In this document: one piece after another, positions 44,972-53,517 of the stretch
Position numbering within the stretch: position 1 is the stretch's first letter
Layout of the letters: the number at the start of each line of letters is the position of its first letter
From: SABI01 sp963678555
Lineage (GTDB): Bacteria; Spirochaetota; Spirochaetia; Sphaerochaetales; Sphaerochaetaceae
Assembly (NCBI GenBank): GCA_963678555.2
Contig: OY782871.2
Coordinates: 62,001-126,000 of the forward strand
Reading direction: 5' to 3'
Length of the DNA: 64,000 nt
The notes under the pieces: generated by a model
The model's database searches: none
What the model saw: the letters and a program-made list of their open reading frames with translations, nothing else
What the model was told of the DNA's origin: nothing
Position numbers and translations under genes: made by a program

Positions 44972-46297
44972 TTGGATATTCTATTCATCGATGATAACCA
45001 CCAGCTGTTTCAGGTCCTCAAGGATAACTTTTCCTATGTAGGCCACTTCCTCTTCTATGCCGGTAACACGGAAAAGGCCTTTTCTGTCCTTGAGCAGGAA
45101 GATATCGATGTCATCCTGCTCGATGTAAAACTGGGGAATGAGAACGGGGTGGAAACGCTGGAGAAGCTGAAGGTATCCTTTCCCTGTATCCCCGTCATCA
45201 TGATAACCGGCTATGCCACGGTGGAAGCCGCCGTCAGGGCGATGAAGCTCGGCGCCTTCGATTTTGTGAGCAAGCCGATCGATTTCAATACGCTGTGCAC
45301 GATCATAGATTCCGCAACGGAGCAGGCGAACAAGAAGAGGGAGCAGGAAGAATCCGGTGTAGAGCTGGCCGGAGCTCACAATCTGATGCACAGCAGGAAC
45401 GCCGAGTACTGCAGTGTCCTTCGCAGGGCGAAGCAGCTCGCCGCCTCTGATATCACCATCCTGATCATCGGTGAGAACGGAACGGGAAAAGAAGGTCTGG
45501 CCGAATATATCTACAGGCATTCGCACCGGAGAGGCGAGAGTTTTATCAAGATCAACTGCGCAGCCTTCCCCGAGAGTCTCCTCGACAACGAACTGTTCGG
45601 TCATGAGAAGGGAGCCTACACCGGTGCCTCATCCGAATACCGAGGGGTCTTTGAACAGGCCGACGGAGGAACCCTCCTGCTGGACGAGATCGGAGATATG
45701 CCGAAGACACTGCAGGCAAAGATTCTCAGAGTCCTTCAGAATCAGGAGGTACGCAGGATAGGGGGTAACCAGACGAGGAAGATCAATGTACGTTTTCTCG
45801 CCTCCACGAACAAGGATCTCCCTTCGATGGTCCAGGAAGGGGTATTCAGAGAAGACCTCTTCTATCGTCTGAACGGCGGCCTGCTGCACATCCCTCCGCT
45901 GAGAAAGCGGAAGGAAGACCTTGAGGATCTCATCGACCGTCTGCTGTACACGATCGGGGAGAACACGAACGGTGAGAAGAAACGACTTTCAGAGGATGTT
46001 CTCTCAGTCTTCAGGAGTTACCACTGGCCGGGGAATATCAGAGAACTCAAGAACGCTCTCCTGTATGCATCGACCATCTGTCAGAATGAGGTGATCATGC
46101 TTGAGGACCTTCCTCCGGGCATCGAACTCAACGGGCTGTACATGCATAACTCTCTGAGCCCGGTGCAGCAGAAGGAGAAGGAACTGATCCAGAATGTCCT
46201 GCTCAAGACCGGCAATAACAAGTCCGAGGCTGCAAAATATCTGAATATGAGCAGAAACACCCTGTATCTGAAACTGAAGAAGTATGGAATAGCCTGA
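44972..46297 (+). CDS. NtrC-like sigma-54-dependent response regulator
   Basis: 441 residues; TTG start after GGAGAGAGAA. Receiver domain with FIDDN, phospho-acceptor Asp51 in VILLDVKLG, and FVSKPI Lys. AAA+ domain with Walker A IIGENGTGKEGLAEYIY, the sigma-54 contact loop ELFGHEKGAYTGASSEY (GAYTGA for GAFTGA), Walker B GGTLLLDEIGDM and arginine-finger region FREDLFYRLN. C-terminal Fis-type helix-turn-helix GNNKSEAAKYLNMSRNTLYLKLKKY. It should activate the promoter at 44795. It is one base from the kinase-fusion gene, so the two form a two-component pair. Confidence 0.93.
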   Translation: MDILFIDDNHQLFQVLKDNFSYVGHFLFYAGNTEKAFSVLEQEDIDVILLDVKLGNENGVETLEKLKVSFPCIPVIMITGYATVEAAVRAMKLGAFDFVSKPIDFNTLCTIIDSATEQANKKREQEESGVELAGAHNLMHSRNAEYCSVLRRAKQLAASDITILIIGENGTGKEGLAEYIYRHSHRRGESFIKINCAAFPESLLDNELFGHEKGAYTGASSEYRGVFEQADGGTLLLDEIGDMPKTLQAKILRVLQNQEVRRIGGNQTRKINVRFLASTNKDLPSMVQEGVFREDLFYRLNGGLLHIPPLRKRKEDLEDLIDRLLYTIGENTNGEKKRLSEDVLSVFRSYHWPGNIRELKNALLYASTICQNEVIMLEDLPPGIELNGLYMHNSLSPVQQKEKELIQNVLLKTGNNKSEAAKYLNMSRNTLYLKLKKYGIA

Positions 46298-46298
46298 T

Positions 46299-48131
46299 AT
46301 GCAGGAAAAGCTCGTTGATATCAGAGAGGTGCGGCTCAACTACAACAAGGTGAGAGTCCTGAACCGTATCAACATCAGCTTTCATACCAGCAGTATTCAC
46401 GCCTTGATCGGAGAACACGGAGCAGGAAAATCAAGCCTTGGCATGGTGCTCTGCGGGCTGGCTTCTCCCGATTCGGGGACGATCTTTCTTGGTGGAGATG
46501 AGTATTCCCGTGTTCATACGAAGGTCGCAAAGAAAAAGGGAGTTCGGTTCGTTCATCAGAATCTGATGCTGAACCCCTATTTCAGTATTGCTGAGACGCT
46601 GTTCTTCAACGACGACTCGACGCCGTTCTTTTCCCTCACTCTGAAAAAACAGCTAGGTGCCATGGCCGAGACCTACCTCGAAAGCCTCGGGATAACCATG
46701 GATGTGCAGCGCCTGGTCAAGGACCTCACGCTCTCCGAGCGTGCCCTTATAGCGATCCTGGGAAAGATCAAGCATGATCCGAAGGTGCTGATCCTGGATG
46801 AGTCGCTGGACAAACTCTCGCCGGAGTATTATCAGAAGCTCAAGACGGTACTGAAGGACCTGAAATCACAGGGGTGCTGTATCATCATCATGACCCACAA
46901 GATCGACTGGGCCTTTGATATCTCAGACAGGGTCTCCATCATCCGGGACGGAATCAACATCCTGACCGAGGACATCCAGAGCATCGGAAGGATGCAGATC
47001 ATCAAGATGGCCTATACACAGCTCTCCGAAACACCCGAGACGGTGGATCCTTCCGACTCCTTCTATCACCTGATCAAATACAATGAGGCGATACTCGAGA
47101 ACCTTCCGGTCAACCTTATCATCCTGAACAACGAAGGCGTCCTCAAGCTGGCGAACAGGTATTTCGTGAACAACTTCAACGTGAACCTGAAGGAGATGAA
47201 TGACCGTAAAGGAGAGAGCCTGCTGAACAGGACGAGCGAGACAACCAAGCATGTGATACTCGATCAGCTCTCCAAGACCTCAGAGCAGACCACCTACCAT
47301 CTTTCACTCACCATCAACGGGGTTGAAGGCATCTACAACGTTCACTACTCACCGATCTATGACGGCCTGGAGAAGATTGGTTCGATGCTGATCTTCTATG
47401 ACATCACCGAGTATGACTACCTGCAGCAGAACCATCACCTCTCCGAGAAGCTCTCATCAGTCGGTCTGCTGTCGGCAGGGGTTGCCCATGAGATCAATAA
47501 CCCGCTGGATATCATCAGCAACTACCTTACGAACATACGCTTCCGCTTCAATGATCCCGATCTCCTGAAAATCGTGAATCAGCTGTCGAAACAGGTGACC
47601 TACATCAATAAGATCGTCAGTAATCTTCAGAACTTCTCCAATCTGGAGAAGGTTTCCTCCGAGGATATCAACATCAATGACCTGGTGAAGGAGATGATCG
47701 ACCTTCTGAGTGTCAATGCCAAGCTGAAGGATATCACGATCGACCTCATCGAGAAGGACAGGAACAATATCGTCTATATCAACGAGAATGAGTTCAAGCA
47801 GGTCCTGCTGAACATCATCAAGAACAGCTTCGAGTCGATACACCGGGACGGACATATCGATATCATCCTGGAGCGCAGCTGTGTGAACGAGGAACACTAC
47901 CTTGATGTGCAGGTCCTGGATACCGGAGAGGGCATAGATATCAGCAAGGACTACTTCACTCCCTTCTATTCGACGAAATCGCACAACGGCATGAACACCG
48001 GTCTCGGACTGTCACTCGTGTACGGCATAGTCACGAAGTACCGTGGAACGATATCGATCAAGAACAGAACCGATGCCACCGGGTGTGCGGTGAAGATGTC
48101 CTTCCCTCTCGTCGAGTCCCCCCAGCCATGA
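46299..48131 (+). CDS. ABC ATPase domain fused to PAS and NtrB-like histidine kinase
   Basis: 610 residues in one frame. Residues 1-245 are an ABC nucleotide-binding domain of the RbsA/YufO type: Walker A LIGEHGAGKSSLGMVLCG with Lys44, VRFVHQNLMLNPYFSIAETLFF with the Q-loop Gln, a degenerate signature LTLSERALIAILGKI, Walker B VLILDES with Asp167-Glu168, and H-loop MTHKIDWAF with His200. A PAS domain spans about 260-375 (NLPVNLIILNNEGVLKLANRYF). The kinase has LSAGVAHEINNPLDIISNYL with His397, N-box VLLNIIKNSFESI near 509, and GLGLSLVYGIV. Binding and hydrolysis residues of the ABC part are kept, so it may bind ATP and even the transporter's permeases. No second ABC half is present. Confidence 0.92.
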   Translation: MQEKLVDIREVRLNYNKVRVLNRINISFHTSSIHALIGEHGAGKSSLGMVLCGLASPDSGTIFLGGDEYSRVHTKVAKKKGVRFVHQNLMLNPYFSIAETLFFNDDSTPFFSLTLKKQLGAMAETYLESLGITMDVQRLVKDLTLSERALIAILGKIKHDPKVLILDESLDKLSPEYYQKLKTVLKDLKSQGCCIIIMTHKIDWAFDISDRVSIIRDGINILTEDIQSIGRMQIIKMAYTQLSETPETVDPSDSFYHLIKYNEAILENLPVNLIILNNEGVLKLANRYFVNNFNVNLKEMNDRKGESLLNRTSETTKHVILDQLSKTSEQTTYHLSLTINGVEGIYNVHYSPIYDGLEKIGSMLIFYDITEYDYLQQNHHLSEKLSSVGLLSAGVAHEINNPLDIISNYLTNIRFRFNDPDLLKIVNQLSKQVTYINKIVSNLQNFSNLEKVSSEDININDLVKEMIDLLSVNAKLKDITIDLIEKDRNNIVYINENEFKQVLLNIIKNSFESIHRDGHIDIILERSCVNEEHYLDVQVLDTGEGIDISKDYFTPFYSTKSHNGMNTGLGLSLVYGIVTKYRGTISIKNRTDATGCAVKMSFPLVESPQP

Positions 48132-48412
48132 AGACGTCCACGTTCCGGAAGACCATCATACCGGTGAGGACGATGCAGGGTGAGGAAGTATCTCTCTTTT
48201 CCCCTCCCGCGGCACAGGCTAAGCGGTTGCTTGCACGGGTTGACCGGTTCAAGACGGTTGCGCTGGATTTTGAGGGTGTTGAAATGATTGGGCAGACTTT
48301 TGCGGATGAGGTGTTCAGAGTGTTTCAGCGGGAACATTAAGCTGTGCAGATTGAATCTCTGAACGCAAATCGCGTTATTCACAAGATGATCGACCATGTC
48401 CGGTATACCTGA
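48128..48412 (+). pseudogene. STAS-like DUF4325 protein interrupted by an in-frame stop
   Basis: From the ATG at 48128 (4-base overlap with the kinase gene) the frame reads 70 residues ending LDFEGVEMIGQTFADEVFRV-FQREH, then TAA at 48338-48340. The same frame goes on as AVQIESLNANRVIHKMIDHV to a TGA at 48410, which completes the usual DUF4325 ending. So a single nonsense codon splits a gene of about 94 codons. These small STAS-like proteins often sit beside kinase-type ATPases and may act as switch proteins. The shortened form may be functional, or the gene may be dead. Confidence 0.7.
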
Positions 48413-48555
48413 CATGAATCAGACAAGCACGGCGGGAGACACGGCAGTATTACTCAGCGTCCGGGTATACCGCGTTAGCTGGCGCACTTCCTTGAGGGGA
48501 AGCCAGTGCCGTCCTGCAGAGGAGCTCTGCACTATCAGAGAGTATATACTGTAAC

Positions 48556-48640
48556 AGATATTACTGTAACGTCGGTTACAACAATGGGATTCCATAGCAG
48601 GTGCTACAACAACTCTGTTCTCATCGGATATGTCACCGGG
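48556..48640 (+). pseudogene. 5' remnant of a DUF234-type ATPase gene
   Basis: The leader and first 17 or so codons (ATG at 48584; MGFHSRCYNNSVLI) resemble the leader and start of the intact ATPase gene at 48974 (MRFHGRRYELSILN), including the shared ATATTAC-GTAACG leader. Homology ends abruptly where the murR fragment begins. Confidence 0.6.
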
Positions 48641-48642
48641 AC

Positions 48643-48821
48643 TGTTCCTCTGTCACCGTCTTCTCCTGTGACTGTCTGGTGAGTGTGCGGTGAGTCACTT
48701 CCATCGTGTGTTCTATGGTTTCGATCGAAGCATCGAGGTTCTTCGAGACTATCAGGGAGTAGATGATGTCAATGACAGCAAGCTGATTGACTCGAGAGGT
48801 GCGTACTCGGGGTCCTAGGAG
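48643..48821 (-). repeat. Copy 1 of a murR 3'-end fragment
   Basis: 179 bases, on the minus strand coding VNQLAVIDIIYSLIVSKNLD and IEHTMEVTHRTL, nearly the same as the C-terminus of the intact regulator at 53518 (IIYSLMVSKNLDASIE). Copy 2 at 50441-50619 has the same length and the same non-murR tail GTACTCGGGGTCCT at its inner end, so these two are sister copies. Confidence 0.8.
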
Positions 48822-48973
48822 TAGCGTCACCTGCATACCGCACCGTCGAGTGCATGTGTTTCTCACACCTGTACCTATAGGAGCACCATATACTGTCATT
48901 GACTGTTCGGGTTGCGTGATTCTTACACACGGATTATAATGTACCACATATTACAGTAACGGAGGTTGCGATA

Positions 48974-50329
48974 ATGAGGTTCCATGGAAGGAGATACGAA
49001 CTCTCTATTCTCAATGATACCTACAGACAATGTGTATCTTCCTATGGGAAGGTCAGTGTTATCACCGGAAGACGGAGAATCGGAAAGACTCTTCTTGCGA
49101 AGACCTATGCATCCGATAAACCCTCGGTCTATCTGTTCACAAGCAGAAAGTCCGAGAATATGCTCTGTGAAGAGTTCCTTCCCCTCTATGAAGAACTGAC
49201 CGGGGAATCCTACATAGGGAAGATTGACCGGTTCAGTGAGCTGTTCAGGTTGTTTCTCAGACACGGAGAGAACCACCCCTTTGTGTTGATCATTGATGAG
49301 TTCCAGGAATTCAGGAAGATCAACCCGGGTGTATACTCTGACATACAGAATATCTGGGATGAATACAAGTTCAGAACGCATGTCCACGTTCTGTTCATTG
49401 GATCTGTTTACTCGCTTATGAGACAGATCTTCCAGGATGAGAAGGAGCCTCTTTTTGGACGGGCTGACAGAATCATGTACATCAGGCCGTTCGATGTTCT
49501 CACCTTGAAGGACGTTCTTGAGGAATATAGTGCATACTCGCCTGACAATCTCTTATTTTTCTATCTGTTCACGGGAGGAGTCCCCCGATACCTTGAAATC
49601 TTGCTAGAGGCAGGCTGTGCCTCCCTGGATTCCATACTTACATCTATTCTGAGTCGGGATTCCTTCTTCATTGAAGAAGGGAAGAATCTCCTCATTCAGG
49701 AGTTCGGGAAAGAGTATGGCCTCTATTTTTCCATCCTTGAGCTGATAGCCACGGGGAGGACTTCCAGACCTGAGATGGAATCGATTCTCAACATGAGTGT
49801 CGGTGGATACCTCAAGCGTCTTGAGGAGACGTATGCTATTGTGCGAAAGGTACTGCCTGTCGGTTCAAAACGGGAATCAAGAGTCCAAAAATACCAGATA
49901 CAGGATCATTTCATCAGATTCTGGTTCCGATTCATCCACCGGTACCATTCACAGGTTGAAAATGATCAGTTCCCCTATATCAGAAACATGGTTGACCGGG
50001 ATCTCTCAGGTTTCTCCGGGTACGCCCTTGAGCGCCTTTTCATCGAGATATACTCTCACTGTCCCGACTATTCACTGGTCGGTACCTACTGGGAGAAGGG
50101 GAATGCCAATGAGATAGACCTTATAGCGGTGGATGATGGTTCCAAGACACTTCACATAGCCGAGATCAAACTGAACAAAGAGAAGATCAGTATCCCTCGG
50201 CTGAAAGAGAAATCAATACATCTTGTGCAGAGATATCCCGGATATGAGTGTGTGTTTGAGGCGCTCTCTCCTGAAGATATCGAGAGTAGGATTTCATCGT
50301 GTTATCAATTTCCGGAACTGAAAGGATAG
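48974..50329 (+). CDS. AAA ATPase of the DUF234 type
   Basis: 451 residues; GGAGG nine bases before the ATG. N-terminal P-loop domain: FHGRRYELSILND, Walker A ITGRRRIGKTLLAKTY near residue 30, Walker B FVLIIDEFQEF near residue 100, sensor FIGSVYSLM. A winged-helix part follows (FTGGVPRYLEILLEAG; GGYLKRLEETYAIVRKV). The C-terminus is a DUF234 domain with a nuclease-like pattern, NANEIDLIAVDDG then IAEIKLNK. This group is widespread in archaea and accessory bacterial DNA; its biological role is not settled. It lies between two direct copies of a murR fragment, and pieces of sister genes lie on both sides. Confidence 0.85.
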   Translation: MRFHGRRYELSILNDTYRQCVSSYGKVSVITGRRRIGKTLLAKTYASDKPSVYLFTSRKSENMLCEEFLPLYEELTGESYIGKIDRFSELFRLFLRHGENHPFVLIIDEFQEFRKINPGVYSDIQNIWDEYKFRTHVHVLFIGSVYSLMRQIFQDEKEPLFGRADRIMYIRPFDVLTLKDVLEEYSAYSPDNLLFFYLFTGGVPRYLEILLEAGCASLDSILTSILSRDSFFIEEGKNLLIQEFGKEYGLYFSILELIATGRTSRPEMESILNMSVGGYLKRLEETYAIVRKVLPVGSKRESRVQKYQIQDHFIRFWFRFIHRYHSQVENDQFPYIRNMVDRDLSGFSGYALERLFIEIYSHCPDYSLVGTYWEKGNANEIDLIAVDDGSKTLHIAEIKLNKEKISIPRLKEKSIHLVQRYPGYECVFEALSPEDIESRISSCYQFPELKG

Positions 50330-50355
50330 GCCTATAGGCGGCTGTGCGCGAGCCA

Positions 50356-50373
50356 CTGAGACTGATGTCTCAG
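50356..50373 (+). terminator. Hairpin after the DUF234 ATPase gene
   Basis: CTGAGAC-TGAT-GTCTCAG, seven perfect pairs, 26 bases past the stop. The T-rich part after it (AATTTCTT) is eleven bases away, so termination is possible but not certain. Confidence 0.4.
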
Positions 50374-50440
50374 GAGCAGACAATTTCTTAGTGAGTATGG
50401 TCAACTGGAAGTCTTGTCGTTCTCTCTTGTACGCTGAACC

Positions 50441-50619
50441 TGTTCCTCCGTCACCGTCTTCTCCTGTGACTGTCTGGTGAGGGTGCGATGAGTCACTTCC
50501 ATCGTGTGTTCTATGGCTTCAATAGATGCATCGAGATTCTTTGAGACCATCAGAGAGTAGATGATATCAATGACAGCAAGCTGATTGACTCGAGAGGTAC
50601 GTACTCGGGGTCCTGGGAG
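50441..50619 (-). repeat. Copy 2 of a murR 3'-end fragment
   Basis: Same 179-base unit as 48643-48821, same orientation, 1798 bases apart; a few substitutions. Neither copy has the DNA-binding or sugar-binding parts of the gene. The 200 bases that follow, up to the toxin gene, are AT-rich and hold no supported gene. Confidence 0.8.
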
Positions 50620-50815
50620 AAAAGCGGTACCGGGTAATAATCCACATTGCTAAACATTTCAGAGCCTTTTTTATTGGCAGGGTTTGCTGTGTGATGGTAT
50701 CCTTTATGTTTACCATAGTTGTATTTCGAGGCTGACATGTGTATACTGATCGTACTAAATTCCCAAAAAGGTAAAAACAGTATTGATAGATCCCATAATG
50801 GGAGGTATGCTATAA

Positions 50816-51109
50816 GTGCATGTGATTGCTAGATCAAACATACAGAAATTTACTTCAAAACATGCGGAGGCAAGAAGTCCGATGGAATCCTGGTATCATA
50901 TCCTTGCAGGGGGGAAGTTCCCGGATCCTCAATCGATAAAGAACATATTTGCATCCGCAGATATACTTCCGGGGAATCGGGTGGTATTCAATATCAAGGG
51001 AAATTCGTATCGTATTGTCGTTCAAGTGAATTATCGAACCCAGACGATGCTTATTCGATTCATCGGAACACATGCTGAGTACGATAAGGTTCACGCGGAG
51101 AGTGTATAA
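50816..51109 (+). CDS. higB: HigB-type toxin
   Basis: 97 residues; GTG start with GGAGG ten bases upstream. The text HVIARSNIQKFTSKHAEARSPMESWYHI, GNRVVFNIKGNSYRIVVQVNY and the ending LIRFIGTHAEYDKVHAESV is that of the HigB/RelE-type ribosome-dependent mRNA endonuclease group. It shares a base with the antitoxin start. Toxin-first order is normal for higBA. Confidence 0.88.
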   Translation: MHVIARSNIQKFTSKHAEARSPMESWYHILAGGKFPDPQSIKNIFASADILPGNRVVFNIKGNSYRIVVQVNYRTQTMLIRFIGTHAEYDKVHAESV

Positions 51110-52299
51110 TGAAACCTAAAATTATGAAAACAGAAAGCGAGTATGATGAAGCTCTCGAGCATATTTCTACTCTGATGAACCTTCCACAGTCACAGGAAAG
51201 AGATGATGAGATAGAGCTTTTTACTTCATTGATTGAGAAGTATGAAGATGAACACTATCCTGTTGATCTTCCTGATCCGATTGATGCTATCAGATTTGTA
51301 ATGGAACAGCAGCAGTTGACTCAGAAAGATCTCGTTTCCGTGCTCGGTAGTGCAAGCAGAGTATCTGAAGTTCTTAACCGTAAGCGCCCTCTCAGCATAG
51401 CCATGATGAGAGCGCTTCATGATGAGCTGGGAATTCCTGCTGAAATTCTGCTGCAGGATACCCTTGTTCATGAGGTCCCTGCCAGGAAATACGATCTTTC
51501 CCAGTATCCCTTTCGTGAGATGGTACATCTGGGGTATTTCCCAGGGTACGAGAAAGTCCGTGAGGCCAAGCTTTATTTCGAAAAGGTCCTCGAAGATTTG
51601 TTCTCGATATTTCCCTCCGGATCTCCGGAGGTAATGTATTGCCGACAGGGAGAATCAAAGAATCAGGCGAATAGGAATGCACTTCTTGCGTGGCAGGCCC
51701 ATATCTTACATCGGGTGAAAGGTCATAACCCTTGTACGTTCAATAGAGACCGTTTGGATGATGAGTTCTTTTCAGCTCTTCTGGAATTCAGTCAGTATTC
51801 TCATGGTCCTCTTCTCGTTGAAGAGTATCTTGCTTCATACGGAATTCTTTTTGTCACGGAAGCTCATCTGCCCGGGACCTATATAGATGGAGCTGCTTTT
51901 ATTTCAGGTGACAAAACGCCTGTTGTCGCCCTGACTCTTCGATATGACCGGGTAGATAATTTCTGGTTTACCCTCGTTCATGAACTAGCCCATATCAAGC
52001 TGCACCTCGAATCAAATTCGAAAGCTTTCTTTGATGCTATCGATGGAAGTGAGGGGCGGACGGCGGATGGCCCGGAAGCAGAAGCAGATGCTCTTGCGAG
52101 AGAGATGTTGTTTCCCGCAAAGGATGTGGAGTCACTCCTCGCTCACTCGCCAGTAGATAATACTCTCATACACCAATATGCTTCGCGGTTGAAACGGAAT
52201 CCTGCTCTTATAGCAGGGCGATTGAGATGGGAGTCAGGCGATTATTCAAGATACACCGATATAATCAGAAGTGCAAAAATCAGACAGCTCTTTCAGTAA
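51109..52299 (+). CDS. higA: HigA-type antitoxin fused to an ImmA/IrrE metallopeptidase
   Basis: 396 residues. Residues 1-125 are a HigA-like antitoxin with an XRE helix-turn-helix (MEQQQLTQKDLVSVLGSASRVSEVLNRKRPLS). Residues 130-200 are an unrecognised helical linker. From about 230 an ImmA/IrrE domain follows, with zinc motif LVHELAHIKLH (His291, Glu292, His295) and EAEADALAREMLFP with the third ligand. Usual HigA is about 100-130 residues, so the peptidase is an addition. The antitoxin end should neutralise HigB and repress the operon; the peptidase may cleave the HTH part or another repressor on stress, giving a built-in release. That last step is inference. Confidence 0.87.
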   Translation: MKPKIMKTESEYDEALEHISTLMNLPQSQERDDEIELFTSLIEKYEDEHYPVDLPDPIDAIRFVMEQQQLTQKDLVSVLGSASRVSEVLNRKRPLSIAMMRALHDELGIPAEILLQDTLVHEVPARKYDLSQYPFREMVHLGYFPGYEKVREAKLYFEKVLEDLFSIFPSGSPEVMYCRQGESKNQANRNALLAWQAHILHRVKGHNPCTFNRDRLDDEFFSALLEFSQYSHGPLLVEEYLASYGILFVTEAHLPGTYIDGAAFISGDKTPVVALTLRYDRVDNFWFTLVHELAHIKLHLESNSKAFFDAIDGSEGRTADGPEAEADALAREMLFPAKDVESLLAHSPVDNTLIHQYASRLKRNPALIAGRLRWESGDYSRYTDIIRSAKIRQLFQ

Positions 52300-52441
52300 T
52301 GGTAGCTTTTATCACAACGACACTTTTCAAAGAAATGCTCTTTGTGTCTTAGTGAAACTTTGAGATTCGGTTCCAGGTAGAAAATCTACATGTTGATAGT
52401 GTCGACCACGTCTTTTCCCTTCGTAGAGGCATGGGAAAGGA

Positions 52442-52831
52442 AGAAGTGAAAATCTCTTCTCTCTCTATCGTATCACGGGAGGAGTTCCCAGATATCTGGA
52501 GATTCTCCTGGAAGACCGTTGCAGCTCTCTGGCTTCAGTGCTTCGGTATATACTCATCAGGGATTCCTTTTTCATTGAAGAGGGAAAGAATCTGCCTTTT
52601 CAGGAGTTTGGAAAAGAATACGAGTTGTACTTCTCTATTCTTGAACTCATTGCGCCAGGACGAACTTCACACCCTGAGACCGTGTCAGTTCTCAATAAGG
52701 GCGTCGGCGGACACCCCCTTCGTCTCGAAGAGACCTATGATATCGTGAGAAAGGTTATCGACCGGGATATCTCAGGCTTTTCCGGATATGTCCTGGAACG
52801 TCTGTTCATTGCTCCCCTTACAGGGTTTTAA
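52442..52831 (+). pseudogene. Internal remnant of a DUF234-type ATPase
   Basis: One frame reads ENLFSLYRITGGVPRYLEIL, RDSFFIEEGKNLPFQEFGKE and YDIVRKVIDRDISGFSGYVLERLF, closely matching the intact ATPase at 48974. The P-loop part is missing, about 50 codons are deleted between VRKV and DRDISG, and the nuclease-like C-terminus is lost at a stop at 52831. Confidence 0.75.
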
Positions 52832-53025
52832 AAACCCTGCGGCTCATGACCTTTCCTGACTTTCTGAGGTATTCTGGCGTTCTTTGCATTATCCCTGCAA
52901 GGTAGGTATCAGCGTTATATTCGCCTTCGTATCTGCCAGGGCGTGAGAGTTTTCAGGATACCGCGCTGTTTGAGGCATCATCACGTGTGCATTTCAGGAA
53001 ACGGATTGATGACAATCATCCCCCT

Positions 53026-53412
53026 TCCGGTTCATCTGATGGCAAGATCGTGAGAGAAAAGATCAATACTCATGTGAGATTCAAAGCGAAGGTGACTGTG
53101 TCCAGAAAAGAAGGATACGCCTGTCCGGAGGCTCTTGGATAGGAACCGTATAACGAAAGCACGAAACTGAAAGAGCATGTTGATGATTACCACAGACGAT
53201 TCGGGTAGTATCCTCAGTCGATTCTGACAGATACGATGTACAGGACGGGAGAACATCTGAGGTACTGCAAAGAATTTGGGATTCCCATTGAGGGAATATT
53301 CGGCGTAGCGAAGCGAACGTATACCATTGACCGGGTAAGAACGAAGCTGGCAGAGACAAATGAGACCACCATTGCGATGGTGAAATTGGGAGAAATCATG
53401 TGGTCTTGCTGA
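53026..53412 (+). pseudogene. Decayed IS5-like transposase
   Basis: One frame gives HVRFKAKVTVSRKEGYACPEALG, stop, EPYNESTKLKEHVDDYHRRFG, stop, YPQSILTDTMYRTGEHLRYCKEFGIP, then IEGIFGVAKRTYTIDRVRTKL and TTIAMVKLGEIM, each piece matching the C-terminal half of IS5-group transposases. Two TAG codons, a deletion between GIP and IEG that removes the arginine-rich piece, and loss of the N-terminus show it is dead. Confidence 0.7.
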
Positions 53413-53517
53413 AAAACGATATATTCAGAAGACTTTACGTACTGTTCAAGGACTGATCAAGTAGAGATGTATGGGGTCCGTGTCACTGAGGTCCAGTACA
53501 TAGGAAACAGTCAGGAA

